Shown: piece after piece, positions 8,595 to 18,114 of the stretch
Layout of the letters: every line of letters starts with the position of its first letter
How positions within the stretch are numbered: position 1 is the stretch's first letter
Origin: Chitinophaga sp. H8
Lineage (GTDB): Bacteria; Bacteroidota; Bacteroidia; Chitinophagales; Chitinophagaceae
DNA length: 64,000 bases
Assembly (NCBI RefSeq): GCF_040567655.1
Contig: NZ_JBEXAC010000002.1
Coordinates: 2,566,810 to 2,630,809, forward strand
Reading direction: 5' to 3'
Program-made: the position numbers and the translations under genes
Notes under the pieces: model-generated
What the model saw: the letters and a program-made list of their open reading frames with translations, nothing else
The model's database searches: none
What the model was told of the DNA's origin: nothing

Positions 8595-10466
8595 ATGGGA
8601 TTTTTACGGCATTCACGGCACTTGCTGATCGCAATGGTTTGTTCTCTGGTTGGTTTACAATCCTTCGCACAAACGATTAAGACGGATTTATTGATTGCAG
8701 GCGGCGGCGCCAGCGGCACTACAGCGGCTATACAGGCAGCCCGCATGGGCGTGCAGGTAACGGTGGTGGAACAAACACCCTGGCTGGGTGGCATGCTTAC
8801 CGCAGCAGGGGTAACGGCTATTGATGGTAACCATCATATGCCTGGTGGCTTGTGGGGAGAATTCCGTCAGCACCTGTACGACTATTATGGTGGTCCTCAG
8901 GCGGTAGCCACCGGCTGGGTGAGCAATACCCTGTTTGAACCATCTGTGGCCAACAAGATCTTTAAGCAAATGATGGCGGCAGAGAAAAATGTACAGGTAT
9001 TGTATGATACCCGTTGGGAAAGTGTGAAAAAAGTGAACGATGGCTGGGAAATGACCGTCGTGCAGGGTAAAAAGCGCCGTACTATCCAGGCCCGCCTGAT
9101 CATAGATGCTACCGAGCTGGGCGATGTAATGGCAGCCGCAGGTGCAAAATACCGTATTGGCATGGATGCCAGGGATGAAATAGGGGAAGCCCAGGCACCG
9201 GAAAAAGCCAACGACATTATCCAGGACCTGACATATGTAGTGGTGCTGAAAGATTATGGCAAGGGTGCGGATAAAACGATCCCTAAACCTGCGGGATACA
9301 ATCCGGCGGAATTTGATTGCTGTTGCGATGTATCTGATCCCGCCTCCTTCGACAGTCCGAAGAACAACTGCTTCACCATGATGCAGTATGGCAAGTTGCC
9401 CAATAATAAATATATGATCAACTGGCCCAAATGCGGCAATGATATTTACCTGAACATCATAGAAAAAACACCGGCAGAAAGAGAAGCAGCGCTGAAGGAA
9501 GCCAAGCTGCACACCCTCCGTTTCCTCTATTACCTGCAAACGGTACTGGGCTACAAACATCTGGGTATTGCGGACGACGAATACCCTACTAAAGATAAAC
9601 TGCCTTTTATTCCTTATCACCGCGAATCCCGCCGGGTAGTAGGACAGGTTACCTTTACCGTGAATCATGTGGCGAAGCCATATGACCAGCCGGATGCATT
9701 TTACCGTACGGGTATTGCTGTAGGGGATTATCCCATTGATCACCATCACCTGAAAAATACTGCTGCACCGCAGATCGATTTTGTGAAGATCCGCGTGCCT
9801 TCCTATAATATACCGCTGGGGTCTTTAGTACCTAAAGGTGTATCCGGATTGATCGTAGCCGAAAAGAGCATCAGTGTATCCAATATTGTGAATGGCGCTA
9901 CCCGCCTGCAACCGGTAGTACTGGGTATTGGTCAGGCAGCAGGTGCACTCGCTGCGGTGAGCCTGAAAAACCAGCAACAGCCGGAGCAGGTAAATATCCG
10001 GGAAGTACAGGCTGCATTACTGCAATCCAAAGCTTACCTCATGCCTTTTATGGATGTAGCTGTAACTGATCCGCAGTTTGCAGCTATTCAGCGTGTGGGC
10101 GCTACCGGTATTATGAAAGGTACAGGAGTACCTTACAGGTGGGCCAACCAAACCTGGTTTTACCCGGAACAGCCCATGAGTCAGTATGAACTGGTGAGCG
10201 GGCTGGCAGGCTACTATCCGGCGTTAAAAACATACCTGGGTGGTTCTGGCGAAATGCTCACCCCAAAAAGCTTTGTAGAAATTATGGAAGTGATCAAACA
10301 ACCCGTTACGCTGGCACAACTACAGGCCAGTTGGGGAACACTTTCTCCAAATAGTTCATGGAATGAAAATGGAACACTACCACGCCGCACACTGGCTGTC
10401 ATGCTGGACCATTACCTGCATCCTTTTGAAAAGCAGGTAGATTTTAACGGAAATCTGAAAAACTAA
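8595..10466 (+). CDS. Exported FAD-dependent oxidoreductase with SLH-like tail
   Basis: First gene of the glycan operon; 623 aa. A Sec signal peptide (MGFLRHSRHLLIAMVCSLVG, cleavage near SFAQ) without a twin-arginine motif is followed by the dinucleotide-binding LLIAGGGASGTTAAIQAARM and a second FAD segment LIIDATELGDVMAAAGAKY. This fits the FAD_oxidored family (PF12831). The C-terminal 140 residues differ: residues 485-535 read FMDV, then AAIQRVGATGIMKG, then WFYPEQPMSQYELV, the pattern of an S-layer homology repeat, and a second weaker one ends in LPRRTLAVMLDHYL. The substrate is unknown; its place before susC suggests it modifies the imported glycan outside the inner membrane. FAD export without Tat is unusual but is known for other such predicted proteins. 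Confidence 0.8.
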   Translation: MGFLRHSRHLLIAMVCSLVGLQSFAQTIKTDLLIAGGGASGTTAAIQAARMGVQVTVVEQTPWLGGMLTAAGVTAIDGNHHMPGGLWGEFRQHLYDYYGGPQAVATGWVSNTLFEPSVANKIFKQMMAAEKNVQVLYDTRWESVKKVNDGWEMTVVQGKKRRTIQARLIIDATELGDVMAAAGAKYRIGMDARDEIGEAQAPEKANDIIQDLTYVVVLKDYGKGADKTIPKPAGYNPAEFDCCCDVSDPASFDSPKNNCFTMMQYGKLPNNKYMINWPKCGNDIYLNIIEKTPAEREAALKEAKLHTLRFLYYLQTVLGYKHLGIADDEYPTKDKLPFIPYHRESRRVVGQVTFTVNHVAKPYDQPDAFYRTGIAVGDYPIDHHHLKNTAAPQIDFVKIRVPSYNIPLGSLVPKGVSGLIVAEKSISVSNIVNGATRLQPVVLGIGQAAGALAAVSLKNQQQPEQVNIREVQAALLQSKAYLMPFMDVAVTDPQFAAIQRVGATGIMKGTGVPYRWANQTWFYPEQPMSQYELVSGLAGYYPALKTYLGGSGEMLTPKSFVEIMEVIKQPVTLAQLQASWGTLSPNSSWNENGTLPRRTLAVMLDHYLHPFEKQVDFNGNLKN

Positions 10467-10510
10467 AAGCTATCACATCATTAACATTTTCAAACCAATC
10501 TGGATCACTT

Positions 10511-13500
10511 ATGAAATACGTGTGTACCAAAATGAGGCAAAGCAAATGGATCTGGTTGTTATTGCTGGCAATAACTTCCTTCCAGTTTGCACAGGCGCAA
10601 TCAAAAAATGTAACAGGTACTGTTACCGATGAAAAAGGGAATCCGATGCCGGGCGTTACTGTACAGGTTAAAGGTACATCGCAGGGCATGCAGACTGATG
10701 GAAACGGCGCATTTGGCCTGCAGATAAATACTGCAGAGGCTACGCTGATATTCAGTATGATGGGATATACCACGCAGGAAATCCCTGTCAAAGTACCTGC
10801 ACAATTAAAAGTAAAGCTGGCAGAAACAGCCAGCGATCTGAATGAAGTAGTGGTAGTAGGTTATGGTACACAGAAGAAAGTGAACCTGACCGGGGCCTTA
10901 TCCGTAGTAAAAGGAGAAGAACTCTCCAAACGGATGGTGGCTTCTACTTCCCTGGCTTTGCAAGGGGCTGCACCAGGTATCACCGTTACCCAGCAATCCG
11001 GTGCACCGGGTGCTGATGCGGGTACGATCCGTATCCGTGGTATCAGCAGTATGTTTGGTGGTAATAATCCGCTGGTATTGATCGACAATGTGGAGATGAG
11101 CCTGGATGCGATCGATGCCAACAATATTGAATCCATTACCGTACTGAAAGATGCGGCGGCAGCTTCTATTTATGGTTCCCGTGCTGCCAATGGGGTAGTG
11201 CTGGTAACTACTAAAAGAGGTACTCTGCAACCTTTATCAGTAGAATATAACGGGTATGCTTCCTGGCAGAATGCTACGAACCTGCCTAATAAAGTAAGTG
11301 CGCTGGAACACATGCAGATGTATGATGTGGCACTGAAAAATGTGGGTAAACCAGCTGCTTTTGAAAAGGCAATAGAAGATTACAAAACCCTGGGACCTGA
11401 TAATTTTACCCGTTTTAATACCGACTGGAAAAAACAGGTATTGACCAACAGCGGTTTAATGCATAATCATAACGTGAGCCTGCGTATGGGTACAGATAAG
11501 ATCCGGTTATTTGCTTCCGGTGCTTTACTGAACCAGCAAGGGCTGACTGCCAATACCGATTTCCGCCGTACCGATTTCCGTTTTAATACAGATATCAACC
11601 TGGCTAAAAATCTGACAGCTTCCATGGACCTGGTGATGAACAAATCCGAGCGCAACTGGCCGGGTATTGCTACTCCCGGTTTCCTGATCCGCCAGATGAT
11701 CGGGTTGCCAGCTTATGTAGCTGGTAGATTTGATACCGGCGAATACGGCGAAGGCTGGGCCAACAGGAACCCCATTGCCCTGGCGGAAGCTTCCGGTTTC
11801 AATCGTAGTATCATTAATACACAGGTACTGACCGGTACCCTGAACTATAAGCCTATCCCGGGTATGGAATTATTGGCTACCTATAGTTCCAATAATATTA
11901 ACCTGCATAACAAAAACATGCAGAAGCAGTATGATATATATGCCGGAGATGTTACTACCAACTCTTTAAAACTGATGACCAGGTATCCTGGTGATAATAG
12001 TCTGAGCGAATCCAGGGGAGAAACTAAACAATCTATTTTCCGTGCACAGGCCAGCTATGAAAAAACGCTGAGCCAGCATACCGTAAAAGTATTAGGTGGT
12101 TTTTCTGCAGAAGAGTATAAAGGAGATACCCTGTTGGGTTCCCGCCGGAATTTTAATAACCCGGATATGCCTTACCTGGGCGTAGGAGATGCCAATACCA
12201 TGAGCAATAATGGTGTAGCAGCAGAGTGGGCTATGTTATCTTTCTACTCCAGGATCAACTATAGCTATAAGGACAAATACCTGCTTGAAGTAAATGGCCG
12301 TTGGGATGCTTCTTCCCGTTATGCTAAAGGTAACCGCTGGGGCTTTTTCCCTTCTGTATCTGCAGGATGGAGAATGTCGCAGGAAAACTTCTGGAGTGGT
12401 ATTGCACCTGTAGTCAACGATGCTAAACTGAGAGCTTCCTACGGTAAACTGGGTACGCAGGGATTGGATAATTATTACCCTACTGTTTCTGCTTTCCTGC
12501 CAGGGTACAATTACTTTTTCAACAATGCTGTTAATTCAGGTTATGCAGTAACAGATGCCAGCAATCCTTTCCTGCAATGGGAAGAAGCTAACCAGTTTGA
12601 TGCGGGGTTGGATCTATCCTTCCTGAACAGCAAACTGAGCGTTAGTGCGGATTATTACCACCGCCGTACTGCTAACACCATGCAGAAATTACCTATTCCT
12701 AAATTAACCGGTTTAAATGCTCCTTTTGTGAATGTGGGGGCAATGGAAAATAAAGGATGGGAACTGGCATTGGGCTGGAGAGACCGTGTAGGTGAATTTT
12801 CCTATGGTGCACAGTTTGCGCTGTCTGATGTGCGTAACAAGCTGATCAACCTGAATGGCCTGGATTATATGGAAGGGCTGACCATTAAAAGAGAAGGTTA
12901 TCCTATTGATGCCTACTATGGTTATATCGCAGAAGGACTGTTCCAGAGCCAGGAAGAAATAGACAAGGCACCTACGCATTATACCAATACCAAACCTGGT
13001 GATATCCGTTATAAGGATGTGAGCGGGCCAGATGGTGTACCGGATGGTAAAATAGATGCTTTTGACCAGGTAGTATTGGGTAGCAATATCCCGCGCTATG
13101 AATATAGCCTGAACCTGAATGCTGGCTGGAAAGGTTTTGACCTGACCGTGTTTTTCCAGGGTGTGGGCAAAAGAGATAATTACTTGTCCGGTAACGGTGC
13201 ATGGGCATTTTATTCTTCTGAATTCCAGGGTACTGCCTATGAGCAGCATAAAGATTACTGGACACCAGACAATCCGAATGCTTCTTACCCACGCTTAACA
13301 GTGGATATTGATAACAACCAGAAAAACTCCAGTTACTGGATGCGTTCCGGTGCTTACCTGCGCCTGAAGAACCTGGTGTTGGGTTATACTTTGCCAGAGT
13401 CAATTTTGAAAAGAGCAAAGATCAAATCATGGAGGGTATATGTAAGCGGGCAAAACCTGTTTACCGCAGATAATTTCTATCCTGGCTTTGATCCGGAGAT

Positions 13501-13570
13501 CCGGAACTCTACAGGGGATTTTTATCCCATCATGAAAACCTACACTGTTGGTATGAACATTAAATTCTAA
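10511..13570 (+). CDS. SusC-type TonB-dependent outer-membrane transporter
   Basis: A 1019-aa outer-membrane beta barrel that imports oligosaccharides with its SusD partner. After the signal peptide (a start at 10532, giving MRQSKWIWLLLL, is equally possible) comes a carboxypeptidase-D-like domain beginning NVTGTVTDEKGNPMPGVTV, then EVVVVGYGTQKKVNLTGAL leading into the plug domain with IRGISS and LKDAAAASIYGSRAANGV. The barrel ends in the aromatic C-terminus VGMNIKF. Unlike the second SusC of the window it lacks an STN domain, so it is not coupled to an ECF sigma/FecR relay; the ROK protein is the probable control. It lies 44 bp after the oxidoreductase and 5 bp before susD. Confidence 0.95.
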   Translation: MKYVCTKMRQSKWIWLLLLAITSFQFAQAQSKNVTGTVTDEKGNPMPGVTVQVKGTSQGMQTDGNGAFGLQINTAEATLIFSMMGYTTQEIPVKVPAQLKVKLAETASDLNEVVVVGYGTQKKVNLTGALSVVKGEELSKRMVASTSLALQGAAPGITVTQQSGAPGADAGTIRIRGISSMFGGNNPLVLIDNVEMSLDAIDANNIESITVLKDAAAASIYGSRAANGVVLVTTKRGTLQPLSVEYNGYASWQNATNLPNKVSALEHMQMYDVALKNVGKPAAFEKAIEDYKTLGPDNFTRFNTDWKKQVLTNSGLMHNHNVSLRMGTDKIRLFASGALLNQQGLTANTDFRRTDFRFNTDINLAKNLTASMDLVMNKSERNWPGIATPGFLIRQMIGLPAYVAGRFDTGEYGEGWANRNPIALAEASGFNRSIINTQVLTGTLNYKPIPGMELLATYSSNNINLHNKNMQKQYDIYAGDVTTNSLKLMTRYPGDNSLSESRGETKQSIFRAQASYEKTLSQHTVKVLGGFSAEEYKGDTLLGSRRNFNNPDMPYLGVGDANTMSNNGVAAEWAMLSFYSRINYSYKDKYLLEVNGRWDASSRYAKGNRWGFFPSVSAGWRMSQENFWSGIAPVVNDAKLRASYGKLGTQGLDNYYPTVSAFLPGYNYFFNNAVNSGYAVTDASNPFLQWEEANQFDAGLDLSFLNSKLSVSADYYHRRTANTMQKLPIPKLTGLNAPFVNVGAMENKGWELALGWRDRVGEFSYGAQFALSDVRNKLINLNGLDYMEGLTIKREGYPIDAYYGYIAEGLFQSQEEIDKAPTHYTNTKPGDIRYKDVSGPDGVPDGKIDAFDQVVLGSNIPRYEYSLNLNAGWKGFDLTVFFQGVGKRDNYLSGNGAWAFYSSEFQGTAYEQHKDYWTPDNPNASYPRLTVDIDNNQKNSSYWMRSGAYLRLKNLVLGYTLPESILKRAKIKSWRVYVSGQNLFTADNFYPGFDPEIRNSTGDFYPIMKTYTVGMNIKF

Positions 13571-13575
13571 AGGAC

Positions 13576-15288
13576 ATGAGAAAAACGAATTTATATATAT
13601 TAGGCATTTGCCTGTCAGCACTTGCATTTACTTCCTGTAAGGATTTCCTGGACAGAAGTCCGATTTCAACACCTACCACCGGTAGCTTTCTGAACACAGA
13701 AGGAGAGATGAACGGTGCACTGACCGGGTTATATCAATCTACTTACTGGAACTCCGGTTCCGTACCTTATCAGGTTACCTTTGACCACTGGACAGATTTT
13801 GGGGTAGAGCGTGCACCGGGTTTGGCAGCAGGTATCTATGATACATATGATGGTAATGTGGCCAACATCTGGAACTTTTCCTATGTAATGATCCAGCGCG
13901 CCAATACTTTACTGGACGGGATGGTAGTAGGTAAAAACAATGTAGCAGCGGACACGTATGAGCGTATCCGTGCAGAAGCCCGGACGTTGAGAGTGTTTGC
14001 TTATTTTCACCTGGTAAACATGTATGGAGATGTGCCATTGATCACCAAGGTATTAACACCAGCAGAGTATAAGCCTCTCAGAACACCCAAAGCAGAGGTG
14101 GTGAAGTTTATGCTGGACGAGCTGGATAGTTGCGCCAAGGTATTAAAATATGCTTCTCCGGATCGTGGCCGTTTAACCAAAGGCGTAGTATTGGGATTGA
14201 AAGCACGTATTGCTTTGTTTGACGGGCAGTATCAGGTAGCTGCAGAGGCAGCTGGCGAAGTGATCCGGGAAGGGGGTTATGGGTTAAACCCTAAATTCCA
14301 GGACCTGTTTACCCGCTCTGGTCAGACTGCCAATGCCGGTAAGGAGATCATGTTTGAACTGATGTTTGCAGATGCCGCTGCCAATTCACTGAACTACCTG
14401 GCATTAGGGCAAGGCTCCCGTAACCTGGGTGCACAGTCCGGTAAATTTCCGACACAAAGACTGGTGGATCTATTTGAAGATAAGGAAGGTAAACGTATAG
14501 ACGAATCCACTATCTATGATCCTGCTCATCCATCCAGGAACCGTGATTCCCGTTTACGCTGGACCGTGATGATGACCGGAGATACCATCACCCTGTATGG
14601 CAGTGGCAATGCCCCCCGCCGTTGTGTATTTGATGTGTATAATACTCAGACCAATTTTTACAACTTTACCACCAATACCTGGGCTGCCGGTGATAACCAG
14701 GATCTATCCAGTCCTTATGGCCCGGCCAAAAGTGGGGTAGGTTACCTGTGGGCAAAATATACCTTTACCGATGAGGATATCACCAAGGCAAGGGTGAGCT
14801 GGATCTTCATGCGTTATGCTGAAATACTGCTGACGTATGCAGAAGCGAAGATTGAAATGGGACAGCTGGATGCTACAGTAACAGATGCGATCAACAAAGT
14901 ACGTAACCGTTCCGGTATGCCGGATGTAGCTGCAGCAGTAGCAGGGGATGCAAATAAAATGCGTCAGCTGGTACGCCGGGAGCGTGGGGTGGAACTGGCA
15001 CTGGAAGGATTCCGCTGGTTTGATATCCGCCGCTGGAAGATTGCTGAACTGGTGATGCCAGGTAAGGTATATGGTGCTGCCAAAACGCAGGCTGATCCAC
15101 TGGGCAAACCTAACTTTAAAAAATCTGCTGTTACAGATCTGAACAACATTCCGGACTATACCAGCGAAGCGAATAAGATCATGAGTCGTGACGACCGGGC
15201 ATTCCTGCCTCGTCATTACCTGTTCCCTATTCCTCAGCAGGAGCGTAACCTGAATGATAAACTGACCACCAACCCAGGTTGGGAATAA
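13576..15288 (+). CDS. SusD-type surface glycan-binding lipoprotein
   Basis: A 570-aa lipoprotein with leader MRKTNLYILGICLSALAFTSC and the typical mature start CKDFLDRSP. SusD proteins sit on the cell surface as a lid over SusC and bind the incoming sugar. The N-terminal SusD-like region has RANTLLDGM and RTLRVFAYFHLVNMYGDVPL (the usual F/YFYLVxxYGDVPL), and the C-terminal RagB/SusD region has ILLTYAEAKIEMG and RRERGVELALEGFRWFDIRRW, the strongest family signature. It is 5 bp after susC and is followed by a strong hairpin before the next gene. Confidence 0.95.
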   Translation: MRKTNLYILGICLSALAFTSCKDFLDRSPISTPTTGSFLNTEGEMNGALTGLYQSTYWNSGSVPYQVTFDHWTDFGVERAPGLAAGIYDTYDGNVANIWNFSYVMIQRANTLLDGMVVGKNNVAADTYERIRAEARTLRVFAYFHLVNMYGDVPLITKVLTPAEYKPLRTPKAEVVKFMLDELDSCAKVLKYASPDRGRLTKGVVLGLKARIALFDGQYQVAAEAAGEVIREGGYGLNPKFQDLFTRSGQTANAGKEIMFELMFADAAANSLNYLALGQGSRNLGAQSGKFPTQRLVDLFEDKEGKRIDESTIYDPAHPSRNRDSRLRWTVMMTGDTITLYGSGNAPRRCVFDVYNTQTNFYNFTTNTWAAGDNQDLSSPYGPAKSGVGYLWAKYTFTDEDITKARVSWIFMRYAEILLTYAEAKIEMGQLDATVTDAINKVRNRSGMPDVAAAVAGDANKMRQLVRRERGVELALEGFRWFDIRRWKIAELVMPGKVYGAAKTQADPLGKPNFKKSAVTDLNNIPDYTSEANKIMSRDDRAFLPRHYLFPIPQQERNLNDKLTTNPGWE

Positions 15289-15292
15289 TTGC

Positions 15293-15334
15293 TGCCAGGC
15301 TGGCTAAAGAAGGAATCCTTTAGCCAGCCTGGCA
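15293..15334 (+). terminator. 16-bp perfect hairpin between susD and the downstream genes
   Basis: TGCCAGGCTGGCTAAA pairs perfectly with TTTAGCCAGCCTGGCA around a 10-nt loop, 5 bp after the susD stop. No T tract follows. It probably protects or processes the susCD part of the mRNA, giving less product from the downstream catabolic genes, rather than stopping transcription. Confidence 0.6.
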
Positions 15335-15368
15335 TACTGATAAATTGAATTAGTCTTAAAAAGGAACG

Positions 15369-16673
15369 ATGAGAAAAGTTGTCTGCCTGTTATTTAGTTG
15401 CCTGTTAGGTGGGATGTCTGCAGTAAATGCACAACATGCCCGTAAGCATATCCTGTGGTTTGATGCTACCGCTAATTTTCAAAGGTTTTCTGTGAAGGAT
15501 TCCATCATCTATTACCTCGACAAATCAAAAGATGCCGGGATAACAGATGTGGTAGTGGATCTGAAACCTATTTCCGGAGAAGTATTGTATCCCAGCCGTA
15601 TTGCACCGGTAATGAACGAATGGGCAGGTGTGAAGAAGGATGGCAGTTTTGATATGATGACCGTATTCATCGCGGAAGCGCATCAGCGCGGGATGAAGGT
15701 ACATGCCTCTACCAATGTGTTTGTAGCAGGGCATAATCATATGGACCGTGGCGTGGTATATAGTGATCCTGCCAAAGCAAAATGGCAGACACTGAGTTAT
15801 CTGCCGGAGGGGATGACACCAATTACACAACAGAAGAACAAGTATTCAGCTATGCTGAATCCGGCCCGTAAGGATGTACAGCAATACGAGTTGTCTATTC
15901 TGAAGGAGCTGGTGAAAATGTATCCGCAGATGGATGGCATTATCCTGGACAGGGTGCGGTATGATGGCATTACCGCTGATTTCTCTGATGAGTCCAGGAA
16001 GTTGTTTGAAAAATACAACAAAGCAAAAGTGAAAAACTGGCCTGCAGATATTTTCTCTTATGGTACTGGTGAAAAACCAGCCAGGGTAGAAGGGCCTTTA
16101 TATAAAAAGTGGCTGGAATGGCGCACGAAAGTGATCCATGATTTTGTGTACGAAGCAAAGGCCGCACTGAAAAAAATCAATCCCCAGCTGAGCTATGGTG
16201 ATTATACCGGTTCCTGGTATCCCACCTATTATGAGGTAGGCGTAAACTGGGCCAGCAAAACCTATGATCCTGCAAAGGATTACCCATGGGCTACAGACAA
16301 GTATCAGCAATATGCCTATGCAGAAGCGCTGGACCTGTTTACCACGGGCAACTATTATTATGAAGTAACCAAAGCAGAAGCAGCAGCTATCAATAACCAG
16401 AGTATTGAAAAACGTGGCGAAGCGGGGCAGGGAAAAGGGAAAGAAGATTTTTATACAGTAGAAGGCTCTGCCGAGCTGGTGAATAAACTGGTAAAAGGAA
16501 AAGCACCGGTGTATGCCGGTCTGTATGTAGACCAATACAAGGGCCATCCTGAGCAGTTTGTAAAAGCATTGAAAATGTGCCGTGCGCATTCTGATGGCGC
16601 CATGATCTTTGATATTGTTCACGTGATTAATATGGGTTGGTGGGATGAGTTAAAACGCGGCTTAAATGAATAG
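15369..16673 (+). CDS. GHL10-like secreted putative glycoside hydrolase
   Basis: A 434-aa protein with a Sec signal peptide (MRKVVCLLFSCLLGGMSAVN, cleavage near AQ). The (beta/alpha)8 pattern KHILWFDATANF, GITDVVVDLKPISGEVLYPS, HQRGMKVHASTNVF and YPQMDGIILDRVRYDGITAD matches the glycosyl-hydrolase-like GHL10 family (PF02638), whose members act on or near peptidoglycan and other glycans but are poorly characterised. Its acidic residues after strand 4 (the two Asp in DGIILDRVRYD) are the likely catalytic ones. It is the only hydrolase-like enzyme encoded between susD and the symporter. Its last 8 bp overlap the start of the DUF5009 gene, so the two are translationally coupled. Confidence 0.75.
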   Translation: MRKVVCLLFSCLLGGMSAVNAQHARKHILWFDATANFQRFSVKDSIIYYLDKSKDAGITDVVVDLKPISGEVLYPSRIAPVMNEWAGVKKDGSFDMMTVFIAEAHQRGMKVHASTNVFVAGHNHMDRGVVYSDPAKAKWQTLSYLPEGMTPITQQKNKYSAMLNPARKDVQQYELSILKELVKMYPQMDGIILDRVRYDGITADFSDESRKLFEKYNKAKVKNWPADIFSYGTGEKPARVEGPLYKKWLEWRTKVIHDFVYEAKAALKKINPQLSYGDYTGSWYPTYYEVGVNWASKTYDPAKDYPWATDKYQQYAYAEALDLFTTGNYYYEVTKAEAAAINNQSIEKRGEAGQGKGKEDFYTVEGSAELVNKLVKGKAPVYAGLYVDQYKGHPEQFVKALKMCRAHSDGAMIFDIVHVINMGWWDELKRGLNE

Positions 16674-18066
16674 AAGCAACAGCCTGGACGCGCTTCGGGG
16701 ATTTGCTATCCTTGCCATGGTATTATCCAGCAGCATTGCCTTTGGCATTTTGCCCGGCTGGATGTACCATGCGCAAACGCCGCCGCCGTCTAACAGCTAC
16801 AATCCGGAGATACCCGGTATTACCTGGGTGGATCTGGTATTCCCTTTTTTCCTGTTCTCTATGGGGGCAGCCTTTCCACTGGCCCTGCAGCGTAAGGTAA
16901 AAGAAGGGGCGCCTGCCTTTGCAATATTTTCCCAGATCTTGCAGCGTTATCTGTTGCTTACATTCTTTGCCATCTTTACCGTGCATGCCCGTGCATGGGT
17001 GATGAGCCAGACACCCGGCGCCCTGGAGCAATTATTGTCCATAGGTTGTTTTGTGCTGTTGTGCCTGATGTATACCCGCTGGAAAGAGGGGAGCAGTAAA
17101 CAACTGGCAGCAGGGGTAAAAGTACTGGCCTATGCACTGGCTATTGCCTTGCTGGCATTACTACCTTTTGCTTCCGGAAAAGGGTTTAGCCTGGACCGTA
17201 GTGATGTGATCATCATTGTATTGGGGAATATGGCTTTTTTCGGTTCCCTGATCTGGTGGGCCACCTGGGATCGTCCCTGGCTGCGGATAGGGATATTGCC
17301 TTTTGTTATGGCAGTGTTTCTGACAGGTAAATTGCCGGACACCTGGAATAACCTGGTGTTTAACTGGTCGCCTGTACCCTGGATGTATAAGTTCTATTAT
17401 CTCAAATATTTGTTCATCATCATTCCCGGCACGTTTGCCGGTGAGTGGTTGCTGACACGCATGAAAGCAAAGGAGGAAGCGCCTGCAGCAGCTGGCAGTA
17501 CAAAATGGCTGATCGTTGCGCTGATATGCGTAGCGTTATGCGTGGTAAACCTGGTGGGGCTTTATACACGTGCATTAAACGGAAACCTGCTTGCCTCTTT
17601 TGCTTTATGCGTGCCGCTGTTGCTACTGGTGCGTAAAATGGAAGCTAACAGTGATACGGCTTATTTCAGCAGATTATTACAGGCAGGTATTTACCTGTTA
17701 TTATTGGGATTGTTTTTTGAAGCCTGGGAAGGAGGGATAAAAAAAGATCCTTCCACCTACAGCTATTATTTTGTTACCAGCGGACTGGCTTTTCTGGTAT
17801 TGCTGGCATTCAGCATCCTGGAAAGATATGGTTATCTTAAACAACTGATCCATTTTCTGGCACTGAACGGTAAGAACCCGATGGTGGCTTATACAGCAGG
17901 CAACCTGTTATTGCTGCCAGTGTTGAAGCTGACCGGTGTAATAGCGTGGTATGGAAAACTACAGGAAAGTGTATGGGGAGGATATGTAAGCGGTATACTT
18001 TTTACCGGAGTAGTATCCCTGATCACCATCTTTTTTGTAAAACGGAAATGGTTCTGGAAAACGTAA
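16666..18066 (+). CDS. DUF5009 / HGSNAT-like membrane acyltransferase
   Basis: A 466-aa protein with about ten membrane segments. The N-terminus MNRSNSLDALRGFAILAM followed by GITWVDLVFPFFLFSMGAA is the signature of the NagX / heparan-alpha-glucosaminide N-acetyltransferase group, which moves an acetyl group from cytosolic acetyl-CoA across the membrane to an amino sugar. The late motif LIHFLALNGKNPMVAYTAGNL is also family-typical. The bacterial role is not established by experiment known to me. Its position with two SGNH esterases and an epimerase fits handling of acetylated sugars. ATG overlaps the stop of the preceding gene (ATGAATAG). Confidence 0.82.
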   Translation: MNRSNSLDALRGFAILAMVLSSSIAFGILPGWMYHAQTPPPSNSYNPEIPGITWVDLVFPFFLFSMGAAFPLALQRKVKEGAPAFAIFSQILQRYLLLTFFAIFTVHARAWVMSQTPGALEQLLSIGCFVLLCLMYTRWKEGSSKQLAAGVKVLAYALAIALLALLPFASGKGFSLDRSDVIIIVLGNMAFFGSLIWWATWDRPWLRIGILPFVMAVFLTGKLPDTWNNLVFNWSPVPWMYKFYYLKYLFIIIPGTFAGEWLLTRMKAKEEAPAAAGSTKWLIVALICVALCVVNLVGLYTRALNGNLLASFALCVPLLLLVRKMEANSDTAYFSRLLQAGIYLLLLGLFFEAWEGGIKKDPSTYSYYFVTSGLAFLVLLAFSILERYGYLKQLIHFLALNGKNPMVAYTAGNLLLLPVLKLTGVIAWYGKLQESVWGGYVSGILFTGVVSLITIFFVKRKWFWKT

Positions 18067-18114
18067 CTTGTTTATCAACCGAATAACAGCAGTTTTTATC
18101 ATTAAATCAAACCG

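Noticed and set aside
8688..9749. Long open frame on the minus strand opposite the FAD oxidoreductase
   Set aside because: It has low-complexity His/Cys/Ile-rich translation typical of an antisense shadow, and the plus-strand gene is clearly real.
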